A DNA stretch of 56,346 nt from Solirubrobacterales bacterium (GCA_027315115.1 DAHUYQ010000018.1:1-56346); one strand, 5' to 3'. Counted from the first letter of the stretch, positions 42,750 through 52,352 are shown. Notes: generated from the letters alone by a model not told the origin. Program-made: numbers and translations.

Positions 42750-43553
42750 TCAGCGTCCCCGGAACTGCGCAGGACGCTTCTGCAGGAAGGCGGAGACGCC
42801 CTCGACGAAGTCGTCGGTCTCGGTCATCTCCTGCTGCAGTCGCGCCTCGAGCTCCAACTGCTCCTCCATGCGCGAGTAGAGCCAGCCGTTGAGCTGGCGC
42901 TTGGTGGCGGAGTAGGAGCGCGTCGGCCCGGCCGCCAGCCGCTCCGCCAGCGCGACGGCCTGCTCGCGCAGATGCTCGTCGGGGCTCACGCGGTTGATCA
43001 GCCCCCATTCCAGTGCCTGGGGCGCGCCCACGCGCTCGCCGAGCATCGCCATCTCGGCCGCCCGTGCCATCCCGGCCCGGGCCGGCAGAAACAGCGAGCA
43101 GCCGCCGTCGGGCGCCAGCCCGACGTTCACGAACGCAAGCAGGAAGTAGGCGCTCTCGGCGGCGATCACCAAGTCGCAGCAGAGCGCGAGCGAGCAGCCG
43201 ACTCCGGCCGCCGCGCCCGCCACCGCGGCCACGACGGGCTTCTCCAGCCCGCGGATCGCCCGCATCACCGGGTGATAGAGCTCTGTCAGCGCCGTGTAGA
43301 CGTCCGGCCGTCCGTTCGGGAGCATCTCGCCGGCGCCGCCGTCCTTCAGATCGGCGCCCGAGGAGAAGGCCCGGCCGGCCCCGGTGAGCAGCACCGCGCG
43401 GACGCTGTCGCTCTCCGCCGCCTCCGTGAAGGCGGCGAGCAGATCCCTCGCCATCTGCGGCGTCCATGCGTTCATCCGCTCCGGGCGGTTCAGCTCGATC
43501 GTGGCCGCGCCCGATTCGGAGATGGTGAAGTTGACGCTCGCCAGCTCGCTCAT
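42750..43553 (-). CDS. Enoyl-CoA hydratase/isomerase
   Basis: 267 residues of the crotonase family. The oxyanion hole segment is GRAFSSGADLKDGG and the second is VAAVAGAAAGVGCSLALCCD. The region VNVGLAPDGG places Asp where some isomerases (PaaG-type) have the acid, instead of the usual catalytic Glu pair. A 2-enoyl-CoA isomerase or a phenylacetate/fatty-acid enzyme is therefore possible. Single gene, divergent from the C26 peptidase gene. Confidence 0.92.
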   Translation of the reverse strand: MSELASVNFTISESGAATIELNRPERMNAWTPQMARDLLAAFTEAAESDSVRAVLLTGAGRAFSSGADLKDGGAGEMLPNGRPDVYTALTELYHPVMRAIRGLEKPVVAAVAGAAAGVGCSLALCCDLVIAAESAYFLLAFVNVGLAPDGGCSLFLPARAGMARAAEMAMLGERVGAPQALEWGLINRVSPDEHLREQAVALAERLAAGPTRSYSATKRQLNGWLYSRMEEQLELEARLQQEMTETDDFVEGVSAFLQKRPAQFRGR

Positions 43554-43628
43554 ATCGTCTCCTGTCTGTCCACGGGCGATCGCGATAGATCCTATGGTGT
43601 GTCAGATGAGATCACGAGCGAGGATCGC

Positions 43629-44348
43629 ATGAGCCGTCCGCTGATCGGCATCTGCAGCGCCCTGGAGCACGCGCGCTGGGCGATGTGGGAACAGAAGGCG
43701 GCTCTGTTGCCAAGCTCCTACGTCGAGGCCGTCCAGCGCGGCGGCGGGCTGGCGCTGATGCTGCCGCCGGACCCCCGCAGCGTGGAGGACCCGGATGAGA
43801 CTCTCGATGCCATCGATGGCCTGCTGCTGGCGGGTGGCGCGGACATCGATCCCGCGGCCTACGGCCAGCAGGCGGCGCCGGAGACGGTCGGGACGGTGCC
43901 GCAGCGCGACGCCTTCGAGATCGCGCTCGCGCGCGCCGCGATCGAGCGCGACATGCCGGTGCTCGGCATCTGCCGCGGCATGCAGCTCATCAACGTCGCC
44001 CTGGGCGGCACTCTTCACCAGCACCTGCCGCAGCGTTTCGGCCATGACGAGCACCTGCGCAGCTTCGGCAGCTTCGACGGGTCCGATCACGACGTCGAGC
44101 TGGTGCACGTGACCAAGTCCCACCATCACCAGGGCGTCGACCGCGTCGGCGAGGACCTGCTCGTCAGCGGCGTGGCTATCGTCGACGGGCTCACAGAGGC
44201 GATCGAGCTGCCAGACAGGCGGTTCGTGCTCGGGGTGCAGTGGCATCCCGAGGTCGACCCGGGCAGCGGGATCGTCGCCGCGCTCGTGGCCGCCGCCGCG
44301 CAGGACAGCGACGCCGATCGCGGCGAGCCCGGTCTGACCGCGGTCTGA
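43629..44348 (+). CDS. Class I amidotransferase-like gamma-glutamyl hydrolase (C26)
   Basis: 239 residues of the PuuD/C26 family. Segments: RPLIGICSALEHARW, DAIDGLLLAGGADIDPAAYG, nucleophile Cys in LGICRGMQLINVALGG, and His/Glu in VQWHPEVDP. It probably hydrolyses gamma-glutamyl compounds (e.g. gamma-glutamyl-GABA in polyamine breakdown). The ATG has GAGCGAGGA upstream; an in-frame GTG 30 nt earlier is possible. Confidence 0.92.
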   Translation: MSRPLIGICSALEHARWAMWEQKAALLPSSYVEAVQRGGGLALMLPPDPRSVEDPDETLDAIDGLLLAGGADIDPAAYGQQAAPETVGTVPQRDAFEIALARAAIERDMPVLGICRGMQLINVALGGTLHQHLPQRFGHDEHLRSFGSFDGSDHDVELVHVTKSHHHQGVDRVGEDLLVSGVAIVDGLTEAIELPDRRFVLGVQWHPEVDPGSGIVAALVAAAAQDSDADRGEPGLTAV

Positions 44349-44360
44349 GTCCCCGCGCAG

Positions 44361-44428
44361 CCGTCCGGGCGCTGCTCGCGCGGCCGTCCGGGCGCTGCTC
44401 GCGCGGCCGTCCCTGCCTGCTCGCGCGG
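44361..44428. repeat. Three 22-23-bp tandem repeats after a stop codon
   Basis: CCGTCCGGGCGCTGCTCGCG followed by CGG occurs at 44361 and 44384, then a third unit with small changes from 44407. It lies between the C26 gene and the PAP2 gene. Confidence 0.85.
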
Positions 44429-44486
44429 AGACCCGCCTGCGCTCGGGACGGGGAGCCGCCTGCGGGGGACATATACTGCCCGCTCC

Positions 44487-45431
44487 GTGGGGCGCTACAG
44501 CAGGGCCATCAAAACGACTGCCTGGGTGGTCGTGGCGGCCGGCGTGGTCGCGCCCGTCGTCCGCAAGCGCGTGAAGGCGCCGCCACTCGTGCTTCAGACC
44601 GTCGCCTTCGGCGCGCCGCTGGGGCTGAGCGTGGCGATGCGCCGCTCGCGCACGAGGGACGTCGCGGTCTGCTGCCTGCAGATGTGGGCCTACATCTCCG
44701 CCTACAAGGCCCCGCACGACAACGAGCAGCGCCAGAGCGAACGGGTCCACGTCGACTACCCGATCCGCGCCGACGAGATCATGGGCTTGGGCCGGCTGCC
44801 GACGGTGCGTCTGCAGCAGGCATTCGCCTCGCCCGATCGCTGGCGGCGCATGGACAAGGTGCTCGTCTGGACGCACTGGATCTGGTTCACCGTGCCCCAC
44901 ACCGCGCTGGCCTACATCCTCTGGCGCCACCGCGAACGCTTCCCCGGAGCGGCCGTGATGACGTACGCGGTCTTCGATCTGGGCGCATGCCTCTACTGGA
45001 TCGTGCCCACGGCCCCGCCGTGGTATGCGGCGTCGATCGCCGGGCGCAGGCAGCTCGGCGGGGAAGTCGCGGTGCGCCGCATGATGGCCGAGTACGGAGA
45101 GGTCTTCTGGAAAGACGGCTGGGGCCCGCTTTACGAGGTCTTCGGCGGCAACCCGGTCGCGGCGATGCCATCCCTGCACTTCGCCACCTCGCTGATGGCC
45201 GCGTTGCTGCTGGCGGAGACAGGCCCGGTGGCGGGGGCGCTGGGCGCCGCCTACACGACCACGCTCGGCTTCGCGCTCATCTACCTGGGCGAGCACTACG
45301 CGATCGACCTGGTGGGAGGCGCGGCGCTGACGATGCTGGTGCGGCGCGCCGGACCGCGAGCGGGGCCTCTGCTGCGGCGCTTCGGGGCCGTGGTCGCGGC
45401 GCTCGAGCGGCAGGCGGCGGGAGGGGGTTGA
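44487..45431 (+). CDS. PAP2-superfamily membrane phosphatase/transferase
   Basis: 314 residues with several membrane helices. PAP2 phosphatase motifs are AAMPSLHFATSLMA (motif 2) and IYLGEHYAIDLVGG (motif 3). Preceding GNPVAAMPSLH resembles the inositol-phosphorylceramide synthase-like branch seen in actinobacteria (PAP2_3). It probably acts on a lipid phosphate. GTG start. The next gene starts 4 nt after its stop, so both form an operon. Confidence 0.88.
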   Translation: MGRYSRAIKTTAWVVVAAGVVAPVVRKRVKAPPLVLQTVAFGAPLGLSVAMRRSRTRDVAVCCLQMWAYISAYKAPHDNEQRQSERVHVDYPIRADEIMGLGRLPTVRLQQAFASPDRWRRMDKVLVWTHWIWFTVPHTALAYILWRHRERFPGAAVMTYAVFDLGACLYWIVPTAPPWYAASIAGRRQLGGEVAVRRMMAEYGEVFWKDGWGPLYEVFGGNPVAAMPSLHFATSLMAALLLAETGPVAGALGAAYTTTLGFALIYLGEHYAIDLVGGAALTMLVRRAGPRAGPLLRRFGAVVAALERQAAGGG

Positions 45432-45435
45432 TCGC

Positions 45436-46623
45436 TTGATCAAGGCGGCGAGATCGCTCTCCGAGCAGAGGAGGAGGCAGAGCGGCGCCCCGTTGCCGGC
45501 ACAGGAGGCAGACGCCGCCGAGGAGATGCCGCGCGTGCGGGTGACGCGGCAGCGAGCGTTCGCCTTCGTGCTGTTCGTCGTCTCGGGGGTCGCATTTCTC
45601 TACTTCGTGCTGCCCCAGATATCCGGCGTCGGCACTACGGTGCACCGCATCGGCCGCGGCGACACCTGGTGGATCGCGATCGCGGTGGTGCTCGAGGTCT
45701 GTTCCTTCGGCGGATACGTCGTGCTGTTCCGGACCGTCTTCATGCGCGAGCGCGGGCCGATCGGCTGGCGCGAGAGCTACCTGATCACGATGGCCGGCCT
45801 GGCTGCCACGCGTCTGTTCGCCGCCGCGGGCGCGGGCGGCGTGGCGCTCACTGCCTGGGCACTGCGACGCTCGGGGATGTCGCCGCGGATCGTCGCGTCG
45901 CGGATGGTCGCCTTCATGGCGCTGCTCTACGTGATCTACGGGGCGAGTGTGCTGATCGACGGGCTCGGGCTCGGCACGGGCCTGTTCCCGGGCGGCGGCT
46001 CGGTCGCGATCACGATCCTGCCCGCGGCGGTGGCCGGCGGCCTGATGGCGGCCGGTGGCGCCGTGGCGCTGCTGCCCGGAGACGTGGAGCGGCGGCTTGG
46101 AAGCTGGAGCACCGGAACCGGACGCTCCGCGCGCCTGGTCTCGCGCCTGGTGAGCGCGCCCGCGCTCGCGGCTCACGGCATCCGCAGCGCGATCGATCTG
46201 CTGCGCACGCGCGACGCGGGCCTGCTGGGGGCGCCGGCCTGGTGGGCGTTCGACGTGGCCGTGCTGTGGGCGTGCTTCCACGCCTTCGGCGCCGCGCCGC
46301 CCTTCACCGTCATCCTGATGTCCTACTTCGTGGGCATGCTCGGCAACCTGCTGCCGCTCCCGGGCGGTCTCGGCGGCGTCGAGGGCGGGATGATCGGCGC
46401 CTTCGCGATCTTCGGCGTGGAATTCAACCTCGCCGTGCTTGCGGTCCTCACCTACCGGGGGATAGCCTTCTGGCTGCCCACGCTTCCGGGCGCGCTTGCC
46501 TACCTGCAACTGCGGCGGACCGTCGCGCGGTGGCGGGAGCAGGAGCGCGAGCAGCCGGCCTCCGCGGAAGCCGCCGCGGCCGGGGGGCGCCTGGAGTCGG
46601 CGCAGGCGGACCTCGCAGCCTGA
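45436..46623 (+). CDS. Lysylphosphatidylglycerol synthase-like/UPF0104 membrane protein
   Basis: 395 residues with about eight membrane helices, of the LPG_synthase_TM/YbhN-AglD family. Motifs: VCSFGGYVVLFRTVF, RLFAAAGAGGVALTAWALRR, and the conserved LLPLPGGLGGVEGGMIGAF near the C-terminus. It lacks the soluble aminoacyl-transfer domain, so it is probably a lipid flippase or transport-like protein. The TTG start has GGGAGGGGG about 9 nt upstream. It is coupled to the PAP2 gene. Confidence 0.88.
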   Translation: MIKAARSLSEQRRRQSGAPLPAQEADAAEEMPRVRVTRQRAFAFVLFVVSGVAFLYFVLPQISGVGTTVHRIGRGDTWWIAIAVVLEVCSFGGYVVLFRTVFMRERGPIGWRESYLITMAGLAATRLFAAAGAGGVALTAWALRRSGMSPRIVASRMVAFMALLYVIYGASVLIDGLGLGTGLFPGGGSVAITILPAAVAGGLMAAGGAVALLPGDVERRLGSWSTGTGRSARLVSRLVSAPALAAHGIRSAIDLLRTRDAGLLGAPAWWAFDVAVLWACFHAFGAAPPFTVILMSYFVGMLGNLLPLPGGLGGVEGGMIGAFAIFGVEFNLAVLAVLTYRGIAFWLPTLPGALAYLQLRRTVARWREQEREQPASAEAAAAGGRLESAQADLAA

Positions 46624-46629
46624 TACTAT
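46624..46629 (+). promoter_or_regulatory. Candidate -10 region of trxB
   Basis: TACTAT, in the AT-rich run TGATACTATACAAAG right at the stop of the preceding gene, lies 43 bases before trxB. It stands out in this GC-rich DNA. Confidence 0.45.
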
Positions 46630-46671
46630 ACAAAGTAAAGTGAGTCGGAGCTCCAAGCGTAAGGAAAGCGA

Positions 46672-47694
46672 GTGGGGATGGCGGACATCGAGAATGTGAT
46701 CATCGTCGGCAGCGGGCCGGCCGGCTATACGGCCGCTCTCTACACCGCTCGCGCCAACCTGCGGCCGCTCGTGGTCGAGGGGTTCGCGTGGGGCGGGCTG
46801 CTCCAGCAGACCACGGACGTGGAGAACTTTCCCGGGTTCCCCGAGGGCATCATGGGGCCTGAGCTGATGCAGAGGATGCGTGAGCAGGCCGAGCGCTTCG
46901 GCGCCCGCCTGGTGACCGACCAGGCCGACCGCGTGCAGCTCGGGAGCACGCCCGGCGATCTGCACAGCGTCTGGGTCGGAGACGAGCAGCATTTCGCGCG
47001 CACGGTGATCCTCGCGATGGGCGCCGAGCACAAGAAGCTGGGCGTGCCGGGCGAGGAGGAGCTGTCCGGCAGGGGCGTCAGCTACTGCGCCACCTGCGAC
47101 GCCGCCTTCTTCAAGGACGCCACGACGATGATCGTCGGCGGCGGCGACTCGGCGATGGAGGAGGCGATCTTCCTCTCCAAGTTCGCTTGCGACGTGACGA
47201 TCGTGCACCGCCGCGATGAGTTCAGGGCCTCCAAGATCATGCTGGAGCGGGCCAAGCAGCAGGAGAACATCAAGTTCCTGACGCCCTACGCGGTCAAGGA
47301 GCTCCAGCCCGGCGAGAACGGGGCGCTCAGCACCGCCGTGCTGACCAACACGCAGACCGGCGAGCAGCGCGAGCTTGCGATCACCGGCGCGTTCATCGCG
47401 GTCGGCCACGAGCCCCAGTCGGCGATCGTGGACGGTCAGGTGGACATCGACGAGAACGGCTACGTGGCGGTGGATGGCCGCTCGACCAGGACCAACCGGC
47501 CGGGCGTCTTCGCAGCCGGTGACCTCGTGGACCACACCTACCGTCAGGCGATCACCGCCGCCGGCTCCGGCTGCCAGGCCGCGCTCGACGCCGAGTGGTA
47601 CCTGCGCGACACGCCGGGGGTTCCGGCGCCCGAGGGGATGCCGGCCGGCGACCTCGCCGAGGCGCAGTGGCTGCCCAGCGGCGGCGGTAGCTGA
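46672..47694 (+). CDS. trxB: Thioredoxin reductase
   Basis: 340 residues, a two-domain FAD/NADPH disulfide reductase. FAD site: [20 protein letters not shown]. Active-site disulfide: [16 protein letters not shown] site: [19 protein letters not shown] with [10 protein letters not shown]. Second FAD motif: [20 protein letters not shown]. The C-terminal tail is about 25 residues longer than usual. Starts GTG (46672, AAGGA 7 nt upstream) or ATG (46678). Redox partner not encoded here. Confidence 0.96.
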   Translation: MGMADIENVIIVGSGPAGYTAALYTARANLRPLVVEGFAWGGLLQQTTDVENFPGFPEGIMGPELMQRMREQAERFGARLVTDQADRVQLGSTPGDLHSVWVGDEQHFARTVILAMGAEHKKLGVPGEEELSGRGVSYCATCDAAFFKDATTMIVGGGDSAMEEAIFLSKFACDVTIVHRRDEFRASKIMLERAKQQENIKFLTPYAVKELQPGENGALSTAVLTNTQTGEQRELAITGAFIAVGHEPQSAIVDGQVDIDENGYVAVDGRSTRTNRPGVFAAGDLVDHTYRQAITAAGSGCQAALDAEWYLRDTPGVPAPEGMPAGDLAEAQWLPSGGGS

Positions 47695-47722
47695 GCGCGG
47701 CGGCGGCGATGTGGCCCGGCGC

Positions 47723-49399
47723 TCAGGCCGCGGCGGACTCGTACTCGAAGAACCCGGCCCGGGCTCGCTTTCCGGTGCGTCCTTCCAGCACCAGCGAGCG
47801 CAGCCTCGGAGCCGCCCGGTAGCGCTCTTCGCGCCGCTCGGCCCAGAGCGCGTCGAGCACCGCGAGCACGTGGTCCAGGCCGATCTCGTCGCCCCAGGCC
47901 AGGGGGCCGCGCGGGTGGTTCAGGCCCAGCAGCATCCCGTCGTCGATGTCCTTGGCGCTGCCGACGCCCTCGCCGAGCGCGAAGGCGCACTCGTTGACGA
48001 GCTGACAGACGATCCTGCCGAGCACCAGTCCCGGGCAGTCGGCCACCCAGCAGACGTGGCGACCGAGCGCTTCGAAGAAGCGCTGCGCTCGCGCGGCGGC
48101 AAGCGGCGAGGTCCCGGAGGTGCGCGTCAGCTCCACGAGCCCGGCGCTCGCCAGCGGGCCGACCACGTGAAAGCCCGCGGCCGCTCCGCCGGAGTCCAGC
48201 GCGGCCAGCGAGCCGGCGGCACAGAGGATCAGCTCCGGCGCGCCGTGTGCGGCGCGCTCGGCGTGAGCGTGCAGCGATGCGCGCTCATGGCCCTGGTTTG
48301 ACGGCGGCTGCGGAGTCTGCTCGTCTTCGGCGTCGCAGCGGACGATCAGCGCCGGCAGCTCTCCGTGGCTTGGCTGTGCGGGGCCGCGCACCTCGTATCC
48401 GGCCGCGGCGGCCGCGTCGCGCAGCTCGTCCGCCAGCGCGCCCGCTCCGGCGATCACCACGATCGCTTCGCCGCTGGCCGGTGGCGCCGGGGTGGGCGCC
48501 TCCGGCTCGGGCGGCCGGTGGGCCCCCTCGCCACGATAGTCGTACCAGCCCCGGCCCGCCTTGCGGCCGCTCAGGCCGGCCGCCACCTGCCGCGCGTGCA
48601 GGGCGGATGGGCGCCAGCGCGGCTCGCCGAAGCTCAGCTCGTAGAAGCTCCGGGAGACGTCGAAGCCGGTGTCGACACCGACCAGGTCGCTGAGCTCGAA
48701 CGGGCCCATCCTGAAGCCGCCCTCCAGCCTGCAGATCCGGTCGATGCTCTGCACATCTGCCACCTGCTCGGCCAGCAGCTTCAACCCCTCCAGCAGGAAC
48801 GGCCGGTTGCAGCGGTTGACCAGGAAGCCGGGACCGTCCGTGGCGCGGATCACCGTCTTGCCCATCGCCTCGCCGGCTGCGTGCGCGAGCTCGATCGCCC
48901 GCTCCGAGGAGCGCACGCCCGCGATCACCTCCACGAGCCTCATCAGCGGCGCCGGGTTGAAGAAGTGCATCCCGACCACCCGCTCGGGGTGGGTGGCCGC
49001 GGCGGCGATGCCCGTCACCGGCAGCGAGGAGGTGTTGGTCGCCAGCACGCAGTCCTCTGAGACCACCTCGCAGAGCTCGGCGAAGAGCTCTCGCTTGATG
49101 TCCGGCCGCTCGGGCGCGGCCTCGATCACCAGCTCGCAGTCGGCGAGCGCGTCGAGCCCCGGCAGCGCCGCGTGCAAGCGCGCCGCGGCGGAGGCGGCCC
49201 GCTCCTCGCTCAGGGTGCCCTTCGCCGCTTCCTTGACGAGGCCCTCCCGCGCCCGCAGAAGCCCACGCTCGAGCGCCTCCGGCACAGGGTCGTAGAGCAG
49301 CGTGTGCGCGAACCGGCAGGCAAGCTGGGCGATACCGGAGCCCATCGTGCCGGCACCGACCACGCCGATCCGGGTCGGCGGCTGCACCGCCTCGCTCAC
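47723..49399 (-). CDS. 3-hydroxyacyl-CoA dehydrogenase
   Basis: 558 residues. The NAD-binding domain (1-190) starts RIGVVGAGTMGSGIAQLACR, with catalytic His in VVGMHFFNPAP. The first C-terminal helical domain follows (GPGFLVNRC, MGPFELSDLVGVD). After a Pro-rich linker (about 300-320) comes a second, partial copy of the C-terminal domain ending RARAGFFEYES. This two-tail layout resembles PaaH/PaaC-type enzymes. It oxidises L-3-hydroxyacyl-CoA. The GTG start overlaps the acyl-CoA dehydrogenase stop (GTGA), forming a beta-oxidation gene pair. Confidence 0.93.
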   Translation of the reverse strand: MSEAVQPPTRIGVVGAGTMGSGIAQLACRFAHTLLYDPVPEALERGLLRAREGLVKEAAKGTLSEERAASAAARLHAALPGLDALADCELVIEAAPERPDIKRELFAELCEVVSEDCVLATNTSSLPVTGIAAAATHPERVVGMHFFNPAPLMRLVEVIAGVRSSERAIELAHAAGEAMGKTVIRATDGPGFLVNRCNRPFLLEGLKLLAEQVADVQSIDRICRLEGGFRMGPFELSDLVGVDTGFDVSRSFYELSFGEPRWRPSALHARQVAAGLSGRKAGRGWYDYRGEGAHRPPEPEAPTPAPPASGEAIVVIAGAGALADELRDAAAAAGYEVRGPAQPSHGELPALIVRCDAEDEQTPQPPSNQGHERASLHAHAERAAHGAPELILCAAGSLAALDSGGAAAGFHVVGPLASAGLVELTRTSGTSPLAAARAQRFFEALGRHVCWVADCPGLVLGRIVCQLVNECAFALGEGVGSAKDIDDGMLLGLNHPRGPLAWGDEIGLDHVLAVLDALWAERREERYRAAPRLRSLVLEGRTGKRARAGFFEYESAAA

Positions 49400-50556
49400 G
49401 CCGGCACCAGCGCGTTGACGCCGGTCAGGCCGCGGCCGATGATCAGCTTCTGGATCTGCGAGGTGCCCTCATAGAGAGTGGTGACGCGCACGTCCCGGAA
49501 GTAGCGCTCGACCGGATGGTCATCCACGTAGCCGGCGCCGCCGTGGACCTGGATCGCGGTGTTGGCGCACTCGACCGCGGCCTCGGTGGCGTGCAGCTTG
49601 GCGATCGAGGTCTCGATCGTGTTGGGCCTGCCCTTGTCCTTCAGGAAGCCGGCGCGCCAGACGAGCATCCGCGAGGCGTCGGTCTTCAGCGCCATCTCGG
49701 CGATCATCGCCTGCACGAGCTGGAAGCTGGCGATCGGCTTGCCGAACTGCTCGCGCTCCTTGGCGTACTTCACCGACTCCTCCAGGCAGCCCTGGCAGAC
49801 GCCCACGCAGCCGGCCGCGACCGAGTAGCGGCCGGAGTCCAGGGCCGACATCGCGACCTTGAAGCCGTCGCCGACCTGGCCCAGCATCTGATCCTCGCCG
49901 ACCTCCACGTCTTCGAGGGAGATCGCGGCCGTGTCGGAGGCGTGCAGGCCCATCTTGTGCTCGATCGTGCTCGGCTTGAACCCGGGCTGGTCGGTGTCCA
50001 CGAGGAAGCAGGCCAGGCCTTTGGTGCCGAGCTCCGGGTCGGTCTGGGCGAAGATCAACGCGAGCTTGGCGTAGTTGCCCATCGAGATCCACATCTTGGC
50101 GCCGTTTATCACCCAGCCGGAGTCGGTCCGGCGCGCGCGCGTGCGCTGTTTGGCGGCGTCGGAGCCGGTGTCGGGCTCGGTCAGCCCGAAGCAGCCGAGC
50201 CACTCGCCGGAGCAGAGCCTGGGCAGCCAGTGCGTCTTCTGCTCCTCGGTTCCCCACTTCAGGATCGCCGAGCAGACCAGCGATGTCTGGACGGAGACGA
50301 CGGTCCTGACCGAGGAGTCGCCGCGGCCTATCTCCTCCACGACGAGCCCGTAGCTGAGGTAGTCGAGCCCCGCGCCGCCGTACTTGCTCGGCACGATCGC
50401 GCCGAGATAGCCCTGCCGCGCGAGCTTGCCGACCAGCTCGAGGTCGAAGCGGTGCTCCCGTGAGTTCTGCCTTGCCTGCTCGACGATCTCGCTGTCGGTG
50501 AATTCCCGCGCCGTCTTGCGGATCAGCTCCTGCTCGTCGGTGAGGTCGAAGTCCAT
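49396..50556 (-). CDS. Acyl-CoA dehydrogenase
   Basis: 386 residues, a flavoprotein of fatty-acid or related degradation. Segments: MDFDLTDEQELIRKTAREF, FGLTEPDTGSDA (FAD binding), INGAKMWISMGNYA, REQFGKPIASFQLVQ, IQVHGGAGYVDDHPVERYFR and LYEGTSQIQKLIIGRGL. The catalytic Glu is that of YEGTSQIQ, as in short/butyryl-type enzymes. GAAGGAGAGC lies upstream of the ATG. The first gene of the pair with 3-hydroxyacyl-CoA dehydrogenase. Confidence 0.97.
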   Translation of the reverse strand: MDFDLTDEQELIRKTAREFTDSEIVEQARQNSREHRFDLELVGKLARQGYLGAIVPSKYGGAGLDYLSYGLVVEEIGRGDSSVRTVVSVQTSLVCSAILKWGTEEQKTHWLPRLCSGEWLGCFGLTEPDTGSDAAKQRTRARRTDSGWVINGAKMWISMGNYAKLALIFAQTDPELGTKGLACFLVDTDQPGFKPSTIEHKMGLHASDTAAISLEDVEVGEDQMLGQVGDGFKVAMSALDSGRYSVAAGCVGVCQGCLEESVKYAKEREQFGKPIASFQLVQAMIAEMALKTDASRMLVWRAGFLKDKGRPNTIETSIAKLHATEAAVECANTAIQVHGGAGYVDDHPVERYFRDVRVTTLYEGTSQIQKLIIGRGLTGVNALVPA

Positions 50557-50609
50557 GCCCGTTGCTCTCCTTCTCGTGTTGTGCCCGCAGGGGGCTGCGC
50601 GTCTGGACG

Positions 50610-51995
50610 CTAGCGCGAGAGGGCGAGCTTGGGCGTGCTCCAGGGCACGCTGACTCGGCGTGCGAGCTCCTGCGCGAGCCCTTCGATCGGGAGCCGCTCC
50701 TGTGTGAGCGTGTCTCTGTCGCGAACGGTGACCGTGCGGTCGCCGAGGCTCTCGTGGTCGATCGTTACGCAGAAGGGGGTTCCGATCTCGTCCTGGCGGC
50801 GGTAGCGCTTGCCGATCGAGCCGCCGTCGTCGTACTCGGACTGCAGCAGGCCCCGCAGCGAGTCGTGGACCTCCCGGGCCAGCTCGGGCTGCCCGTCCTT
50901 GCGGACCAGCGGCAGCACGGCGACCTTGATCGGCGCAAGCCGCGGATGCAGGCGCAGCACGGTGCGGGTCTCCCCAGCGCCGGCGCCCTGCGCGCTGACG
51001 ACTTCCTCGTCGTAGGCGTCCACCAGAAAGGCGAGCGTCGCCCGGTCGGCGCCTGCGGCCGGCTCGATCACGTAGGGCACGTAGCGCTCGCCGCTGGCCT
51101 GGTCGAAGTACTCGAGCTTCTCCCCGGAGAACTCGGCGTGCTGGGTGAGGTCGAACTTTCCGCGATTGGCGATGCCCTCCAGCTCCGACCAGCCGATCGG
51201 GAAGAGGTACTCGACATCGCTGGTGGCGCTGGAGTAGTGGGAGAGCTCGCTGGACTCGTGGGCGCGCAGGCGCACGTGGTCGGGGCGGATGCCGAGCTCC
51301 AGGTACCAGCGCATACGCTGGTCCAGCCAGTACCGGAACCACGTGTCGACTTCGGCGGGCGGCACGAAGTACTCCATCTCCATCTGCTCGAACTCGCGCG
51401 TGCGGAAGATGAAGTTGCCCGGCGTGATCTCGTTGCGGAAGGACTTGCCGACCTGGGCGATCCCGAACGGGGGCTTCTTGCGGGAGAACTGCAGGACGTT
51501 CTTGAAGTTGATGAAGATGCCCTGGGCCGTCTCCGGGCGCAGGTAGGCGGTCGACCCGGACTCCTTGACGGGCCCGATCGTGGTCTCGAACATCAGATTG
51601 AAGTCGCGCGCCTCCGTGAGGTCGCACTCGTCCGTCTCGCCCGGGTGCTTGGACGGCTTGCGCCCGCAGGGCAGCTCGCCGAGATGGTCGGCCCTGAAGC
51701 GCTGGCCGCAGGTCCTGCAGTCAACCAGCGGATCGGTGAACCCGGCCAGGTGCCCCGATGCCTCCCAGACGCGCGGATGCTGGAGGATCGCCGAGTCCAG
51801 GGCGACGATGTCATCTCTCTCCTGGAGCATCGCCCGCCACCACTGCGCCTTCACGTTGCCCTTCAGCAGTACGCCGTAGTGGCCGAAGTCGTAGGTCGAG
51901 CCGACCCCGCCGTAGATCTCCGAGGAGGGGAAGATGAAGCCGCGCCGCTTGCACAGAGCGACGATCTTGTCCATCGTGACGACATCGTTGGCCAT
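50610..51995 (-). CDS. glyS: Glycyl-tRNA synthetase (alpha2 type)
   Basis: 461 residues, class II. Motif 1 region: GFIFPSSEIYGGVGSTYDFG. Zinc site: CRTCGQRF ... CDL. Motif 2: GIAQVGKSFRNEITPGNF, then FRTREFEQMEMEYF. The C-terminal anticodon domain contains APIKVAVLPL and YDDGGSIGKRYRRQDEIGTP. This is the homodimeric form used by actinobacteria and eukaryotes rather than the alpha2beta2 form. Start ATG at ANDVVTMDK; a later ATG is possible. Confidence 0.97.
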   Translation of the reverse strand: MANDVVTMDKIVALCKRRGFIFPSSEIYGGVGSTYDFGHYGVLLKGNVKAQWWRAMLQERDDIVALDSAILQHPRVWEASGHLAGFTDPLVDCRTCGQRFRADHLGELPCGRKPSKHPGETDECDLTEARDFNLMFETTIGPVKESGSTAYLRPETAQGIFINFKNVLQFSRKKPPFGIAQVGKSFRNEITPGNFIFRTREFEQMEMEYFVPPAEVDTWFRYWLDQRMRWYLELGIRPDHVRLRAHESSELSHYSSATSDVEYLFPIGWSELEGIANRGKFDLTQHAEFSGEKLEYFDQASGERYVPYVIEPAAGADRATLAFLVDAYDEEVVSAQGAGAGETRTVLRLHPRLAPIKVAVLPLVRKDGQPELAREVHDSLRGLLQSEYDDGGSIGKRYRRQDEIGTPFCVTIDHESLGDRTVTVRDRDTLTQERLPIEGLAQELARRVSVPWSTPKLALSR

Positions 51996-52117
51996 AGCTG
52001 CCGGCCATCGTATTGAAGGGGCGCCGGACCGCGAAGCGCCGCCTTGGCGACGGGCGGCGCGGGACATGTGCCAAACCGTTTATGCATCGGTGGAAACCCA
52101 CGACAAAGAAACTTGAG

Positions 52118-52147
52118 TTGACACATATGTTGATATGTGGTTAGCTT
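52118..52147 (+). promoter_or_regulatory. Strong promoter with operator-like dyad
   Basis: A perfect TTGACA (52118-52123), an 18-base spacer and TAGCTT (52142-52147) form a promoter. The spacer and the end of the -35 box carry a perfect 7-bp dyad CACATAT-GTTG-ATATGTG (52122-52139), where a repressor could block polymerase. The AT-rich stretch is exceptional here. Confidence 0.6.
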
Positions 52148-52149
52148 GG

Positions 52150-52320
52150 CTGGAGATGGTCGCAAGCCATCTTCCCCGGACGGATGACGATGAGCAGGGT
52201 GTGATGGCCACGTACCCGTCCACGTGTTTCGGGTCTTCCCAGGGCGTCGCTACCCCAACCTCTCCGGCGACGTTCTGAGAGGCCTGGTCCGCACGTGGAC
52301 CTAGGAGGCGTGGTCTCTCG
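52150..52320 (+). ncRNA. Candidate structured non-coding RNA or long leader
   Basis: Downstream of the TTGACA promoter the sequence folds extensively by eye. A hairpin AGATGG/CCATCT (52154-52172) comes first. A long nested stem follows: GTCCACGTG (52218) with CACGTGGAC (52292), inside it CCAGG with CCTGG, and inside that CGTCGC with GCGACG. Two strong hairpins follow. No known RNA family is recognised. It could also be the 5' leader of the gene at 52451. Confidence 0.4.
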
Positions 52321-52321
52321 T

Positions 52322-52352
52322 CGGGTGCCGTGGCTGCGGGCCACGGCACCCG
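52322..52352 (+). terminator. Perfect 12-bp hairpin
   Basis: CGGGTGCCGTGG-CTGCGGG-CCACGGCACCCG; no T-run follows. It lies at the end of the structured stretch and is a candidate terminator of the putative RNA. Confidence 0.55.

Noticed and set aside
45277..47535. 752-codon minus-strand frame opposite the LPG-like and trxB genes
   Set aside because: Crosses two real genes with full motifs; composition is typical of an antisense artefact.
52080..52349. Minus-strand frame of about 89 codons in the glyS upstream region
   Set aside because: Atypical codon use, no recognisable protein and it overlaps a promoter/dyad and structured RNA-like sequence.
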